Below, piece by piece: positions 8,728-18,172 of a stretch of DNA of 64,000 nt. The stretch is from CANKHA01 sp963750965. Its GTDB lineage: Bacteria; Pseudomonadota; Alphaproteobacteria; Rhizobiales; Xanthobacteraceae. Position 1 is the stretch's first letter; each line of letters opens with the position of its first letter. The translations under genes were made by a program, and so were the position numbers. The notes under the pieces are model-generated. The model was not told the DNA's origin. It ran no database searches and saw only the letters and a program-made list of their open reading frames with translations. The stretch is from contig CAVVSK010000009.1 in NCBI GenBank assembly GCA_963750965.1, positions 124,001 to 188,000 on the forward strand, given 5' to 3'.

Positions 8728-10146
8728 TCAGGTCACCCTGTCATCGGGCGTCACGCTGGAGCTCGACTTGCGGTTAGCCATCTCGGCGCCGGCATCCCTG
8801 TCCAGTTGCAGGAAGATGAAGGCCGCGATGGCGGAAATCGCGCCGACAAACAGGAAAGCGGGACGGAAATCTTCCGTGGTCAATGCAGCACGATTGCTAA
8901 AGCGGAAAGTCAGCTCCACCGCCAGCGCACCAACCGCCACGCCTGAAGATATCGAAACCTGCTGCAAAACGCTCACGAGAGACGTTGCCTTGCTCATGCG
9001 CTGCGGCGGCACATCGGCATAGGCGAGTGTATTGATGCTGGTGAATTCCAGAGAGCGGAAAAAGCCCCCTACCACTAAGATGACAAACATCACCGCGATC
9101 GGTGTGGTTTCGGTAAAGCTGGCACAGGCCGCCAGCAACACCCCGCTGATCACCGCGTTCGGCACCAGGATCTTCTTGAAGCCGAAGCGTTTGAGCAACG
9201 GCGCAATGGCCGGCTTCATCAGCAGCGCGCCGAACGAACCCGCAAAGGTGATCAGGCCGGAGTGGAATGGATTCATCTTCAGTCCGAGTTGCAGCATCAG
9301 CGGCATCAAGAAGGGCCAGGCGCCGATGCCGAGCCGGAACAGGAAACCGCCGATCACGCTGGCGCGGAATGTCGGGATCGACAAAAGCGATAGATCGAGC
9401 ACCGGAGCCGGCGCGCGCTTCGCATAGATCACATACAACACCAGAAACACGGCGCCGAGCGCGGTCACAGCAAGCACGGGAGCCAGCGGCAGCAGGTCGA
9501 GGCCTGCCACGGAGAGACCGAACGCCACCCCGCCCATGCCGAGCCCGGCCAGCGCCATGCCAATGAAATCGAAACGTTCGCGCGTGTCGCCGCGAATGTC
9601 ATCGATGTAAAGCGTCACCAGCACAATGCCGATGATTCCGATCGGAAAGTTGATCAGAAAGATCCAGTGCCACGAAGCATAGGTGGTAATGAAGCCGCCG
9701 ATCGGGGGGCCGACCATCGGCCCGATCAGTGCGGGCATGGTCACCCAGGCCATGGCGTTGAGCAGTGCCCGGCGGTCGATGGTGCGGAGAAGGATGAGGC
9801 GGCCCACGGGGGTCATCATCGCCCCACCGATACCCTGTACAATGCGCGCGCCGACGAAATCGCTGAGCGAGTTTGCCATGGCGCAGGCAAGGGAGCCGAG
9901 AACGAAGACAGCGATGGCGGCGCGGAAAACAGTCCGGGTGCCGAAACGGTCCGCTACCCAGCCGCTGGCCGGAATGAAGATCGCGAGCGAGAGAAGATAG
10001 GACGTAATCGCGAGCTTCAGCGCCAGCGGATTGGCGCCGATATCAGCCGCGATCGCCGGCAACGCAGTGGCGATCACGGTAGAATCCATATTCTCCATGA
10101 ACAGGGCCACGGCCACGATCAGCGAAACGAGGCGATGACGGTTCAT
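8728..10146 (-). CDS. MFS drug-resistance transporter, DHA2 family (14 TM)
   Basis: A 472-residue major facilitator protein of the EmrB/QacA subfamily. It shows the N-terminal ENMDSTVIATALPAI block (motif D1), the inter-helix motif GWVADRFGTR (motif A) and motif C (PALIGPMVGPPIGG). These predict a proton-driven efflux pump with 14 helices; the substrate is unknown. Its ATG overlaps the stop of the upstream TPR gene by 4 nt (ATGA), implying coupled translation. No membrane-fusion partner (EmrA) is adjacent. Confidence 0.92.
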   Translation of the reverse strand: MNRHRLVSLIVAVALFMENMDSTVIATALPAIAADIGANPLALKLAITSYLLSLAIFIPASGWVADRFGTRTVFRAAIAVFVLGSLACAMANSLSDFVGARIVQGIGGAMMTPVGRLILLRTIDRRALLNAMAWVTMPALIGPMVGPPIGGFITTYASWHWIFLINFPIGIIGIVLVTLYIDDIRGDTRERFDFIGMALAGLGMGGVAFGLSVAGLDLLPLAPVLAVTALGAVFLVLYVIYAKRAPAPVLDLSLLSIPTFRASVIGGFLFRLGIGAWPFLMPLMLQLGLKMNPFHSGLITFAGSFGALLMKPAIAPLLKRFGFKKILVPNAVISGVLLAACASFTETTPIAVMFVILVVGGFFRSLEFTSINTLAYADVPPQRMSKATSLVSVLQQVSISSGVAVGALAVELTFRFSNRAALTTEDFRPAFLFVGAISAIAAFIFLQLDRDAGAEMANRKSSSSVTPDDRVT

Positions 10147-11756
10147 CGGCGCGGGCGCGCGCCGAGGCGGACTAACCCCTCCGCCGGCTCCTTCAGGTTC
10201 GGCTCGAGCGCTAGCGCCCGGCGGAAATCGGCGATGGCCTTGTCGCGCTCGCCGAGCTTCTCGTAGATCAAGCCGCGCGCGCTGAAGGCCGGCGCCTTCT
10301 TGCCATCGAGCTGGATCGACTTTTCGATGTCGGCAAGCGCGTTCTTGTCGCGGCCTGCAAAGTGAAGCGCAGAGGCGCGGTTAAACAGCGGCAGCGCATT
10401 CTCAGGCGCCAGCTCCGCCGCCTTGCTATAATCGGCGATGGCGCGCTCGTAATCTTTTTTTTCCAGAAAGGTGTTGCCGCGATTATTGAAGGCCTGGAAG
10501 TATTGCGGATCGAGTTTTAGCGCCTCATCGTAATCCGCGATGGCGCGGTCATAGTTACCCTGTTCCGCAAAAGCATTGCCTCGGTTGTTAAAGGCTGCGG
10601 CGTTGTTGCGATCGAGACCGATGGCCCGGTCGAAGTCGGCAATGGCGCGTTCGAGATCGCCACGCCGGCGTAGCGCCATGCCGCGGTTATAATAGGCTGC
10701 TGCATACTTCGGATTCAGCCGTATCGCCTGATCATAGTCGGCCAGTGCGCGGCCGCGGTCACCTTTTTCGTCATGGGCGTTGCCGCGGTTGTTGTAAGCC
10801 GTCGCGCGATTGGGATCGAGCCGGATCACCTCGCTGAGATCGGCAATGGCGCGCGGGTAATCGCCCTTGCGGTAGAGGATAAGGCCGCGTTCCTCACGGG
10901 CCTGGATGTGAGAGGGGTCACGGTTGACGGCCTGTTCGAAATCGGCGAGCGCACGATCGGTCTCGCCCTGCCGCCGCAGCGCGATGCCGCGGTTGAGATA
11001 AGCCAGCGCGTCTTTCGGATCCTGCTTGATCGCCTCGGCATAGTCTTGCAGCGCGCGCTTGCTGTCGCCGCTGTCGTCATAAGCATTGCCGCGATTGACG
11101 AAGGCGCGAGCGAAAGCAGGGCTCAACTTGATAGCCTGATCGAAGCTGGCGATGGCGCGCTCGTAATTCTTCTTCTCGTACCAGGCCAAGCCACGGTTAT
11201 CGTGGGCCGGCGCAAAATTCGGATCGAGCTGGATGGCCTTGTCGAAATCCGCCAGCGCGCGATCCGGCGCGCCGCGATCGCGCCAGATACTGCCGCGGTT
11301 GTTGTAGCTCGCGGCATCCTTCGGATGAGCTTTTATCGCGCTGTCGAAATCGGCCAAGGCGCGCTCGCGGTCGCCCTTCTCGGCATGGGTCAAACCGCGT
11401 CGGTTCAGCGCTCCCACATGCCCGTGGTCGAGCTTCAGTACCTGACCATAGTCGTCGATGGCTGACTGGAGGTCCCGCTTTTCGCGCTGTGCGTCGCCGC
11501 GCGCCAGATAAAAGCCGACGAGTTCCTCCTTGCGCGTGCCGGATTTGCCAATGAGCGCCGAGCAGGCTGCAATACGCTTATCAACGTTGACCGCGACTTG
11601 GCCGAGACAGTGCTGCTGTTCGGAAGCCGGTTCGGTGGTTTTCTGCGCCTGTGCGGGCAGAGCCGCCATTCCCGACCCCAAGGCAAAGAACGTCAAGGCC
11701 AGGAGGGCAAGCGGCCGGACAGGCGGGCGGAGCGAGGGAATCGTCAAAGGCGGCAT
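10143..11756 (-). CDS. secreted tetratricopeptide-repeat protein (about 13 TPRs)
   Basis: From ATG 11756 the protein is 537 residues with a signal peptide ending in AQAQ (about residue 38). A longer frame to 11819 adds an unlikely hydrophilic leader. The mature part is almost entirely TPR: I count 13 consecutive 34-residue units with the consensus (Y/F)NNRG-x6-G-x4-ALADFDKAI-x-LDP. Such arrays are periplasmic protein-protein scaffolds; the partner is not predictable. It overlaps the downstream MFS gene by 4 nt and diverges from guaB. Confidence 0.88.
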   Translation of the reverse strand: MPPLTIPSLRPPVRPLALLALTFFALGSGMAALPAQAQKTTEPASEQQHCLGQVAVNVDKRIAACSALIGKSGTRKEELVGFYLARGDAQREKRDLQSAIDDYGQVLKLDHGHVGALNRRGLTHAEKGDRERALADFDSAIKAHPKDAASYNNRGSIWRDRGAPDRALADFDKAIQLDPNFAPAHDNRGLAWYEKKNYERAIASFDQAIKLSPAFARAFVNRGNAYDDSGDSKRALQDYAEAIKQDPKDALAYLNRGIALRRQGETDRALADFEQAVNRDPSHIQAREERGLILYRKGDYPRAIADLSEVIRLDPNRATAYNNRGNAHDEKGDRGRALADYDQAIRLNPKYAAAYYNRGMALRRRGDLERAIADFDRAIGLDRNNAAAFNNRGNAFAEQGNYDRAIADYDEALKLDPQYFQAFNNRGNTFLEKKDYERAIADYSKAAELAPENALPLFNRASALHFAGRDKNALADIEKSIQLDGKKAPAFSARGLIYEKLGERDKAIADFRRALALEPNLKEPAEGLVRLGARPRR

Positions 11757-12012
11757 TATTTTCAGTTTAGGCGGGGGCGGACGATCCTGCCAGTTATGGC
11801 AGGTCATGCCGGAAAACATGGCCTAAGTGAGCTCCGGAGGCGAACGCTCTAGGAATCATCGCGCCGTCATGCTAACGACCTCCGCCAACCCAAAAGCGGG
11901 TTTCGACCGGGGCGGGAATATCGTTTCCGCCGCATAAGGGGCATTATTTTCCCCCTGCCGTCGAGCCCGCACATCGGGGCGCCCGTCCGGGGCGCGGGGA
12001 GCGGAGTTGGCC

Positions 12013-13506
12013 ATGGCCGCGAAATCCAAAGAACCACCGCGCGAGGCGCTGACGTTCGACGACGTGCTGTTGAAGCCGGGGCTGTCGGATACGCTGCCTT
12101 CCGAAGCCGATATCCGCTCGCGCATCACCCGCACAATTGCACTGAATGTTCCGATCATCGCCTCCGCTATGGACACCGTAACGGAAGCGCAGATGGCCAT
12201 CGCCATGGCGCAAGGCGGCGGGCTCGGCGTCGTCCACCGCAACATGGATCCGGAGGAACAGGCCGCGCAGGTGCGGCAGGTGAAGAAGTTCGAATCCGGA
12301 ATGGTAGTAAATCCCGTCACCATTCATCCCGAAGCGACGCTGGCGGAAGCGCTCGCACTGATGAAGGACAATCGCATCTCGGGCATTCCGGTGGTTGAGC
12401 GCGGCACGAACGGCGCGCCCGGCAAGCTCCTCGGCATTCTCACCAACCGCGACGTGCGCTTCGCCACCGATCCGCGCCAGAAGATTTCCGAGCTGATGAC
12501 GAAGGACGGACTCATCACCGTGCGCGAGGGGGTCGGGCAAGATGAAGCCAAGCGCTTGCTGCATCAGCACCGGATCGAGAAGCTCCTGGTGGTTGACGCG
12601 CAATACCGCTGCGTCGGGCTGGTTACTGTGAAGGACATCGAAAAGGCGGTCGCCAATCCCAATGCCTGCAAGGATGATCAGGGCCGCCTGCGTGTCGCCG
12701 CCGCCACCACCGTCGGTGACAAAGGCTTTGAGCGGACCGAGCGACTGATCGAAGCCGGCGTGGACCTGGTCGTGGTCGATACAGCCCACGGCCATTCCAA
12801 GCATGTGCTTGCAGCCGTCGAGCGCATCAAGCGGCAGTCCAATGCCGTGCAGGTGGTGGCCGGCAATATCGCCACCAGCGAGGGTGCCAAGGCGCTGATC
12901 GATTCCGGCGCGGACGCTATCAAGGTCGGCATCGGCCCGGGCTCGATCTGCACCACGCGCATCGTCGCCGGCGTCGGCGTGCCGCAGCTCACAGCGGTGA
13001 TGGACGCGGTAGAAGCCGCACGCGCCACCAATACGCCGGTGATCGCCGACGGCGGCATCAAATATTCCGGCGATCTGGCCAAGGCGCTCGCAGCCGGGGC
13101 AGATTGCGCGATGATCGGCTCGCTCCTCGCCGGAACCGATGAAACACCGGGCGAGGTGTTTCTTTATCAGGGCCGCTCCTACAAGACCTATCGCGGCATG
13201 GGCTCGGTGAGTGCGATGGCGCGCGGTTCCGCCGATCGCTACTTCCAGCAGGACATAAAGGACAGTTTGAAATTGGTGCCCGAAGGCGTGGAAGGGCAGG
13301 TGCCTTACAAGGGCGCAGCCTCTACCGTGCTGCACCAACTGGCGGGTGGCTTGCGCGCGGCCATGGGCTATGTCGGGGCGAAGAATCTCGAGGAGCTGCA
13401 TCAGAAGGCGGAGTTCGTGCGCATCTCCAGCGCCGGTCTGCGCGAAAGTCATGTGCATGACGTGACGATCACGCGAGAAAGCCCGAATTACCCGGGGCGC
13501 GGCTGA
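12013..13506 (+). CDS. guaB: inosine-5'-monophosphate dehydrogenase
   Basis: A 497-residue enzyme that oxidises IMP to XMP with NAD+, the first committed step of GMP synthesis. The TIM barrel is interrupted by a CBS pair (about 100-215). The catalytic loop GPGSICTTR places the nucleophile at C313, and the distal flap contains the MGSVSAM block. ATG 12013 is preferred over an upstream TTG because GGAG and CGGAG lie just upstream. The leader also holds a GC hairpin (11979-11995). guaA lies 3 kb downstream. Confidence 0.97.
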   Translation: MAAKSKEPPREALTFDDVLLKPGLSDTLPSEADIRSRITRTIALNVPIIASAMDTVTEAQMAIAMAQGGGLGVVHRNMDPEEQAAQVRQVKKFESGMVVNPVTIHPEATLAEALALMKDNRISGIPVVERGTNGAPGKLLGILTNRDVRFATDPRQKISELMTKDGLITVREGVGQDEAKRLLHQHRIEKLLVVDAQYRCVGLVTVKDIEKAVANPNACKDDQGRLRVAAATTVGDKGFERTERLIEAGVDLVVVDTAHGHSKHVLAAVERIKRQSNAVQVVAGNIATSEGAKALIDSGADAIKVGIGPGSICTTRIVAGVGVPQLTAVMDAVEAARATNTPVIADGGIKYSGDLAKALAAGADCAMIGSLLAGTDETPGEVFLYQGRSYKTYRGMGSVSAMARGSADRYFQQDIKDSLKLVPEGVEGQVPYKGAASTVLHQLAGGLRAAMGYVGAKNLEELHQKAEFVRISSAGLRESHVHDVTITRESPNYPGRG

Positions 13507-13508
13507 TC

Positions 13509-13937
13509 ATGGCCGCAGGCTCGATCCTGTGGCCAATGCTGGCGCAGATCGGGCTGACCTTCTTTCTCTATGCGTGGCTGACGTTTGCGCGCAAGATAGC
13601 GGTGCAGCGCGGCGAAACCGAAAATGCCTGCTTCGTGCTCGGCCGCGACGAGCCGCTGCATGTTGCGCGCATCACCCGCAACCTCGCCAACCAGTTCGAG
13701 CTGCCGGTCATATTTTATGCGCTGGTGGTGTTGCTGCTGGCGCTCGGGCGCGCAACGTGGATTGACGTTGTCGCCGCCTGGGCGTTCTTCGCGGGGCGGA
13801 TTATCCATACGCTGGTGCAGACCCTGACCGACAACGTGCCGCTCCGGGGGCAGGTGTTCCTGATCAATTTTCTCGCGGTCGTTGTCCTTGCCGGCCACGT
13901 CGCCTTGCTAGCCTGGGAAGGCGCCGGTGTCAGGTAG
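13509..13937 (+). CDS. MAPEG family membrane protein
   Basis: A 142-residue protein with four hydrophobic helices. It carries the MAPEG-like blocks NQFELPVIFYAL and RIIHTLVQ. MAPEG proteins in eukaryotes include microsomal glutathione transferases; bacterial roles are mostly unknown. It begins 2 nt after the guaB stop and is probably co-transcribed with it. A paralogue lies at 14761-15184 and shares NQFELPV, RIIH and the RG-containing loop before the last helix. Confidence 0.8.
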   Translation: MAAGSILWPMLAQIGLTFFLYAWLTFARKIAVQRGETENACFVLGRDEPLHVARITRNLANQFELPVIFYALVVLLLALGRATWIDVVAAWAFFAGRIIHTLVQTLTDNVPLRGQVFLINFLAVVVLAGHVALLAWEGAGVR

Positions 13938-13943
13938 TCAGCG

Positions 13944-14669
13944 CTAGTCTTCGCCCGGCCAGTCGGCGCGGTAGCGGATCTCGTAATTCTCTGCGGCGGT
14001 CGGTTTGCGAGTCTCGGACTTTCCCGGCTCGCCGATATAGCTCGCCCGCTGCCAGTCCGAAAATTGCCGTGAATGTTTAGGCACCCCTGATAGCTTGATG
14101 TCGAAGATGGCGTCGGTTTTGTCCGGCATGGTGATCGTCAGCAGGCGCGAAGACGTGCGGTAATACATCTCCACCGCGCCGACAAGAACCGGACGGCCGG
14201 CATCGTCACGCGTTGCCGCCCGGTCCATTAGTGCGGGCATGCGATTCTTGCTGGTTTCAAGCTGGATCGGTCTTTCATTGTCCGTTGGCAGCGCCGCGCC
14301 CGCGGGCAGCCGTATTTCGAAGACGAGCCTTGGTGGGTTGCCGTTCGGATTGACGATGTCTTGGGAGAGATAGAGAACGCCCACGGCGGCCGCAGCAACA
14401 AGCACAACGCCGATCAGAACGACACCGATACGGCCGGTGATTGCACCGAAACCACTTATGCCGCGCTTGCGCAGAACAAGCGTTGCACCGAGGACGAGGC
14501 CCAGCAGGCCTCCGATCGGCCCGCCGATAAAAACAGCGAAATAGCCGGAGGCGCCTTCGAAGCTGGAAATTCCCAGCAGCGGCGCCAGCAGGCCGGCGAC
14601 GAAGGAGCCCAAAAACGCTCCGACGGCCCCGCCCACGATGGCGGCAAGAAGCGCAAGCACATAGGTCAT
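13944..14669 (-). CDS. hypothetical membrane protein
   Basis: A 241-residue protein of unrecognised family. The N-terminus has three to four hydrophobic, glycine/alanine-rich helices (about 3-27, 40-64, 70-102). A soluble domain (about 105-241) follows, with EMYYRTSSR and a charged C-terminus. The layout suggests a membrane-anchored protein with its C-terminal domain exported or cytosolic; orientation is not certain. It sits in opposite orientation between two MAPEG paralogues. No function is assigned. Confidence 0.65.
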   Translation of the reverse strand: MTYVLALLAAIVGGAVGAFLGSFVAGLLAPLLGISSFEGASGYFAVFIGGPIGGLLGLVLGATLVLRKRGISGFGAITGRIGVVLIGVVLVAAAAVGVLYLSQDIVNPNGNPPRLVFEIRLPAGAALPTDNERPIQLETSKNRMPALMDRAATRDDAGRPVLVGAVEMYYRTSSRLLTITMPDKTDAIFDIKLSGVPKHSRQFSDWQRASYIGEPGKSETRKPTAAENYEIRYRADWPGED

Positions 14670-14760
14670 GCAGGAACCCCCGAGAGACAGCTTTCTTTAT
14701 TCTCCACCAGCCGCTAGAAAAGTCTACGTCTCGGCCAGGTCGCGCCCAAAGAGCTGTCCC

Positions 14761-15184
14761 ATGTCAATCCAGATGATCCTAGCGCCGCTATTCGTGCAGG
14801 TGCTGCTGACCTTAATTGTCGCCTATATGCTCGCCGGGAGCCGCGCCCGCGCGGTCAAGCGCGACGAGGTGGCCGGTCCGGTATCGCTGCGCGAGGCGAA
14901 CTGGCCGGTTTATGTGCGCAAGTTCGAATACAACTATCAGAACCAGTTCGAGCTGCCGGTCCTGTTCTATCTGCTGACCGTGCTCAGCATCATCACGCGT
15001 CACGCGGATCTTTTCTTCGTGCTGATGGCCTGGGTCTTCGTGACGCTGCGCATCATCCACGCCTTTGTGCATGTGACGAATAATAAAATCCAGGTCCGCG
15101 GCGCCGTTCTTCGTTGCCGGGGCGATCGTCCTTACGATCATGTGGGTGGTGTTCATCGTCCGGATCATGCTCGCCCTGCCATGA
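14761..15184 (+). CDS. MAPEG family membrane protein (frameshifted)
   Basis: From ATG 14761 the frame gives three helices and the MAPEG blocks NQFELPVLFYLL and RIIHAFVHV, then loses sense after QVRGA. Removing one base near 15101-15106 restores a fourth helix (FFVAGAIVLTIMWVVFIV) and a stop at 15182-15184 that overlaps the rsmB ATG (ATGA at 15181-15184). Unrepaired, this frame reads straight into rsmB and makes a false 604-residue fusion. It is a paralogue of the MAPEG gene at 13509. Confidence 0.75.
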
Positions 15185-16482
15185 CGCCGGCCGCCCGGCT
15201 TTCTGCCGCCATCGAAGTGCTTGCCGATATCGAGTCGCGCCGCCGGCCCGCCAGCGACGCGCTGAAGGATTGGGGCCTGTCGCACCGCTTTGCCGGATCG
15301 GGCGACCGCGCGGGGATTGCTGGTCTTGTTTACGACGCGCTGCGCCGCCGCGCTTCCAGCGCTCATGTCATGGGCGAAGCGACCCCGCGCGCTATCCTCC
15401 TTGGGATGCTGAAGCTGGAGCGCGGCTTCGACCGTGACACCATCGCCAGGCTGTTCGATGGATCACGCTTTGCGCCCGAACCGCTCACGGAAGCCGAGGC
15501 CGCCGCGCTGGAAAGCGCTTCGCTTGCCGGCGCGCCGCCCTACGTTGCGGGCGATTTTCCGGAATGGCTCGATCCGCATTTCGCCCGCGTCTTCGGCGAC
15601 GAACGCGCGGAGGAGGGGGCAGCGCTCGCCTCCCGCGCGCCGGTGGATCTGCGCGTCAATACGCTGAAGGCCAGTCGCGATGACGCCGTCCGCGCGCTCG
15701 CCGACCTGAAGGCAGAGCCGACGCGCTGGTCGCCGGTCGGGCTGCGCATCAAGCTCGACGCCGGCGCCAAAAGTCCGGCGATCCATGCCGAGCATGCCTT
15801 CATCAAAGGGCTGATCGAAATCCAGGACGAAGGCTCGCAGCTGGCCGCGCTGTTGGCGGGAGCGAAGCCGGGCGAGCAGGTGGTCGATCTCTGCGCCGGG
15901 GGCGGCGGCAAGACCTTGGCACTGGCGGCCGCGATGGAGAACCACGGGCAGATTTACGCCACCGATACCGACAAGCGCCGCCTCGCGCCGATCCATGAGC
16001 GGCTTGATCGCTCCGGTGCGCGCAATGTGCAGGTGCGCCCACCCAAATCCGTGGGCAACGAGCTGGCCGATCTCGAAGGCCGCATCGACCTGGTGCTGAT
16101 CGACGCGCCCTGCACCGGCACCGGGTCCTGGCGGCGCAATCCGGACGCGAAATGGCGGATGCGGCCGGGCGCCCTCGAACTGCGGACGAAGGACCAGGCG
16201 GCCATTCTGGACCGCGCAGTGGGCCTTCTGAAGCCGAAAGGCCGCATCGCCTATGTCACCTGCTCGGTGCTGGACGAGGAGAACGGCGCGCAAATCCGCA
16301 GTTTTCTCGCCCGTCAATCCGGCTTCAAACCGCTGCCGCCGGTCGAGGTGATCAAGGCGCTGGGCGAGCGCGCTTTTCTATTCCACCGTGCGGTGCTGAT
16401 CTCCGACGAGGGCCTGTTGATGACGCCGCGGCGCACTGATACCGACGGCTTTTATGTGAGTATATTGGCCCGATCCGCCTGA
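15181..16482 (+). CDS. RsmB/NOP2-family RNA (cytosine-C5) methyltransferase
   Basis: A 433-residue protein with an N-terminal NusB-like helical region (about 1-130) followed by a SAM-dependent methyltransferase domain. Motif I is VVDLCAGGGGKT; the catalytic motif IV is DAPCTGTG and motif VI is YVTCSV, so both cysteines needed for m5C chemistry are present. The architecture resembles RsmB (16S rRNA C967), but the exact target is not proven, so no symbol is given. The ATG overlaps the MAPEG stop and guaA follows 47 nt later. Confidence 0.88.
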   Translation: MTPAARLSAAIEVLADIESRRRPASDALKDWGLSHRFAGSGDRAGIAGLVYDALRRRASSAHVMGEATPRAILLGMLKLERGFDRDTIARLFDGSRFAPEPLTEAEAAALESASLAGAPPYVAGDFPEWLDPHFARVFGDERAEEGAALASRAPVDLRVNTLKASRDDAVRALADLKAEPTRWSPVGLRIKLDAGAKSPAIHAEHAFIKGLIEIQDEGSQLAALLAGAKPGEQVVDLCAGGGGKTLALAAAMENHGQIYATDTDKRRLAPIHERLDRSGARNVQVRPPKSVGNELADLEGRIDLVLIDAPCTGTGSWRRNPDAKWRMRPGALELRTKDQAAILDRAVGLLKPKGRIAYVTCSVLDEENGAQIRSFLARQSGFKPLPPVEVIKALGERAFLFHRAVLISDEGLLMTPRRTDTDGFYVSILARSA

Positions 16483-16529
16483 TTTCCGGCCCATCTCGAC
16501 AGACTCGCGCTGACGGTTTAGAAGCCGCC

Positions 16530-18084
16530 ATGACCCCCCACGATAAAATTCTAATCGTCGATTTCGGCTCGCAGGTGACCCAGCTGATCGCGCGGCGGGT
16601 GCGCGAGGAAAAGGTCTATTCCGAAATCGTGCCGTATCAGAAGGCGGAGGAAGCCTTCGCGGCGATGAAGCCGAAGGCCGTCATTCTGTCCGGCGGACCG
16701 TCCTCGGTGCTCGAGCCGGGCGCGCCGCTCGCGCCGATGTCGATCTTCAAGGCCGGCGTGCCGGTGCTCGGCATCTGCTACGGCGAGCAGGCCATGGCGC
16801 ATCAGCTCGGCGGCAAGGTGGAGGGCGGGCATCACCGCGAATTTGGCCGCGCCGAGGTTACCGTGACCGAGGACACGCCGCTGTTCGATGGCGTTTGGAA
16901 GAAGGGCGAGAAATATCCGGTCTGGATGAGCCATGGCGACCGCGTGACGAAATTACCGGAAGGCTTTCGCGTGGTCGGCACCTCGCCGAATGCGCCGATC
17001 GCGCTGATCGCCGACGACAAGCGCAAATTCTACGCCACGCAGTTCCATCTCGAGGTCGTGCACACGCCGCAGGGCGCCGCGCTGCTGCGCAATTTCGTGC
17101 GCAAGATCGCCGGCGCCAAAGGCGACTGGACCATGGGCGCCTTCAAGCATGAGGCGATGGAAAAAATCCGCGCGCAGGTCGGCAAGGGCCGGGTGATCTG
17201 CGGCTTATCCGGCGGCGTCGACTCCGCGGTGGCCGCGGTGCTGATCCATGAAGCGATCGGCGAGCAGCTTACCTGCGTCTTCGTCGATCACGGGCTGCTG
17301 CGGCTGGCGGAAGCGGAAAAGGTGGTGGCCCTGTTCCGCGAGCACTACAACATCCCGTTGGTGCATGTGCAGGCCGAAGATCTGTTCCTTGACGCGCTCG
17401 CCGGCGTCGAGGACCCGGAAATCAAACGCAAGACCATCGGCAAGTTATTCATCGACGTGTTCGAGCAGGAGGCGAAGAAGATCGGCGGCGCAGAATTCCT
17501 GGCGCAAGGCACGCTCTATCCCGACGTGATCGAAAGCGTCTCCTTCACCGGCGGGCCGTCGGTCACCATCAAGTCGCACCACAATGTCGGCGGTTTGCCC
17601 GAGCGCATGAACATGAAGCTGGTCGAGCCGCTGCGCGAATTGTTCAAGGACGAGGTGAGGGCGCTCGGACGCGAGCTCGGGCTGCCCGACGCCTTCGTCG
17701 GCCGCCATCCGTTTCCCGGCCCGGGCCTCGCCATCCGCTGCCCGGGCGAGATCACCCGGGAGAAGCTCGAGATCCTGCGGCTCGCCGACGAGATCTATAT
17801 CGAGGAGATCCGCCGCGCCGGGCTCTACGACCAGATCTGGCAGGCTTTCGCCGTGATCCTGCCGGTGAAGACCGTCGGCGTGATGGGCGACTTCCGCACT
17901 TATGAGCATGTCGTCGGCTTGCGCGCGGTGACGTCCACCGACGGCATGACCGCGGATTTCTACCCCTTCGACATGGCCTTCCTCGGCCATGTGGCGACCC
18001 GCATCATCAATGAGGTGAAGGGCGTCAACCGCGTGGTCTACGACGTGACATCGAAGCCGCCCGGGCACGATCGAGTGGGAGTGA
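16530..18084 (+). CDS. guaA: GMP synthase (glutamine-hydrolysing), C-terminal frameshift
   Basis: Converts XMP, ATP and glutamine to GMP. The class I amidotransferase domain has C83 (GICYGEQ) with His and Glu in FHLEVVHT. The ATP-pyrophosphatase domain has the PP-loop SGGVDS, followed by the dimerisation domain. The open frame continues to 18098 and ends in a non-native tail after SKPPG. Removing one G from GGG (18063-18065) gives the invariant family ending TIEWE with a stop at 18082-18084 (about 517 residues). The family's last residues lie near the XMP site, so the extra G is very probably an error. Confidence 0.95.
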
Positions 18085-18172
18085 GAAGGCAGTATTGAGA
18101 CCAGCACAAATTCCAACCGCGAGGCGCTAAATAACAGCCATGGGATTTGGGGTTTTCATTCATCGCTCAGAT

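Noticed and set aside
10773..11465. 230-codon plus-strand frame within the TPR gene
   Set aside because: Repetitive antisense shadow of the TPR repeats; no independent signals.
11944..13458. 504-codon minus-strand open frame opposite guaB
   Set aside because: Shadow of the GC-rich guaB coding frame. It is His/Asp-rich with no domain, and guaB is certain.
14668..16482. Apparent MAPEG-RsmB fusion of 604 residues
   Set aside because: The join passes through nonsense sequence. Removing one base restores a complete MAPEG protein whose stop overlaps the rsmB ATG.
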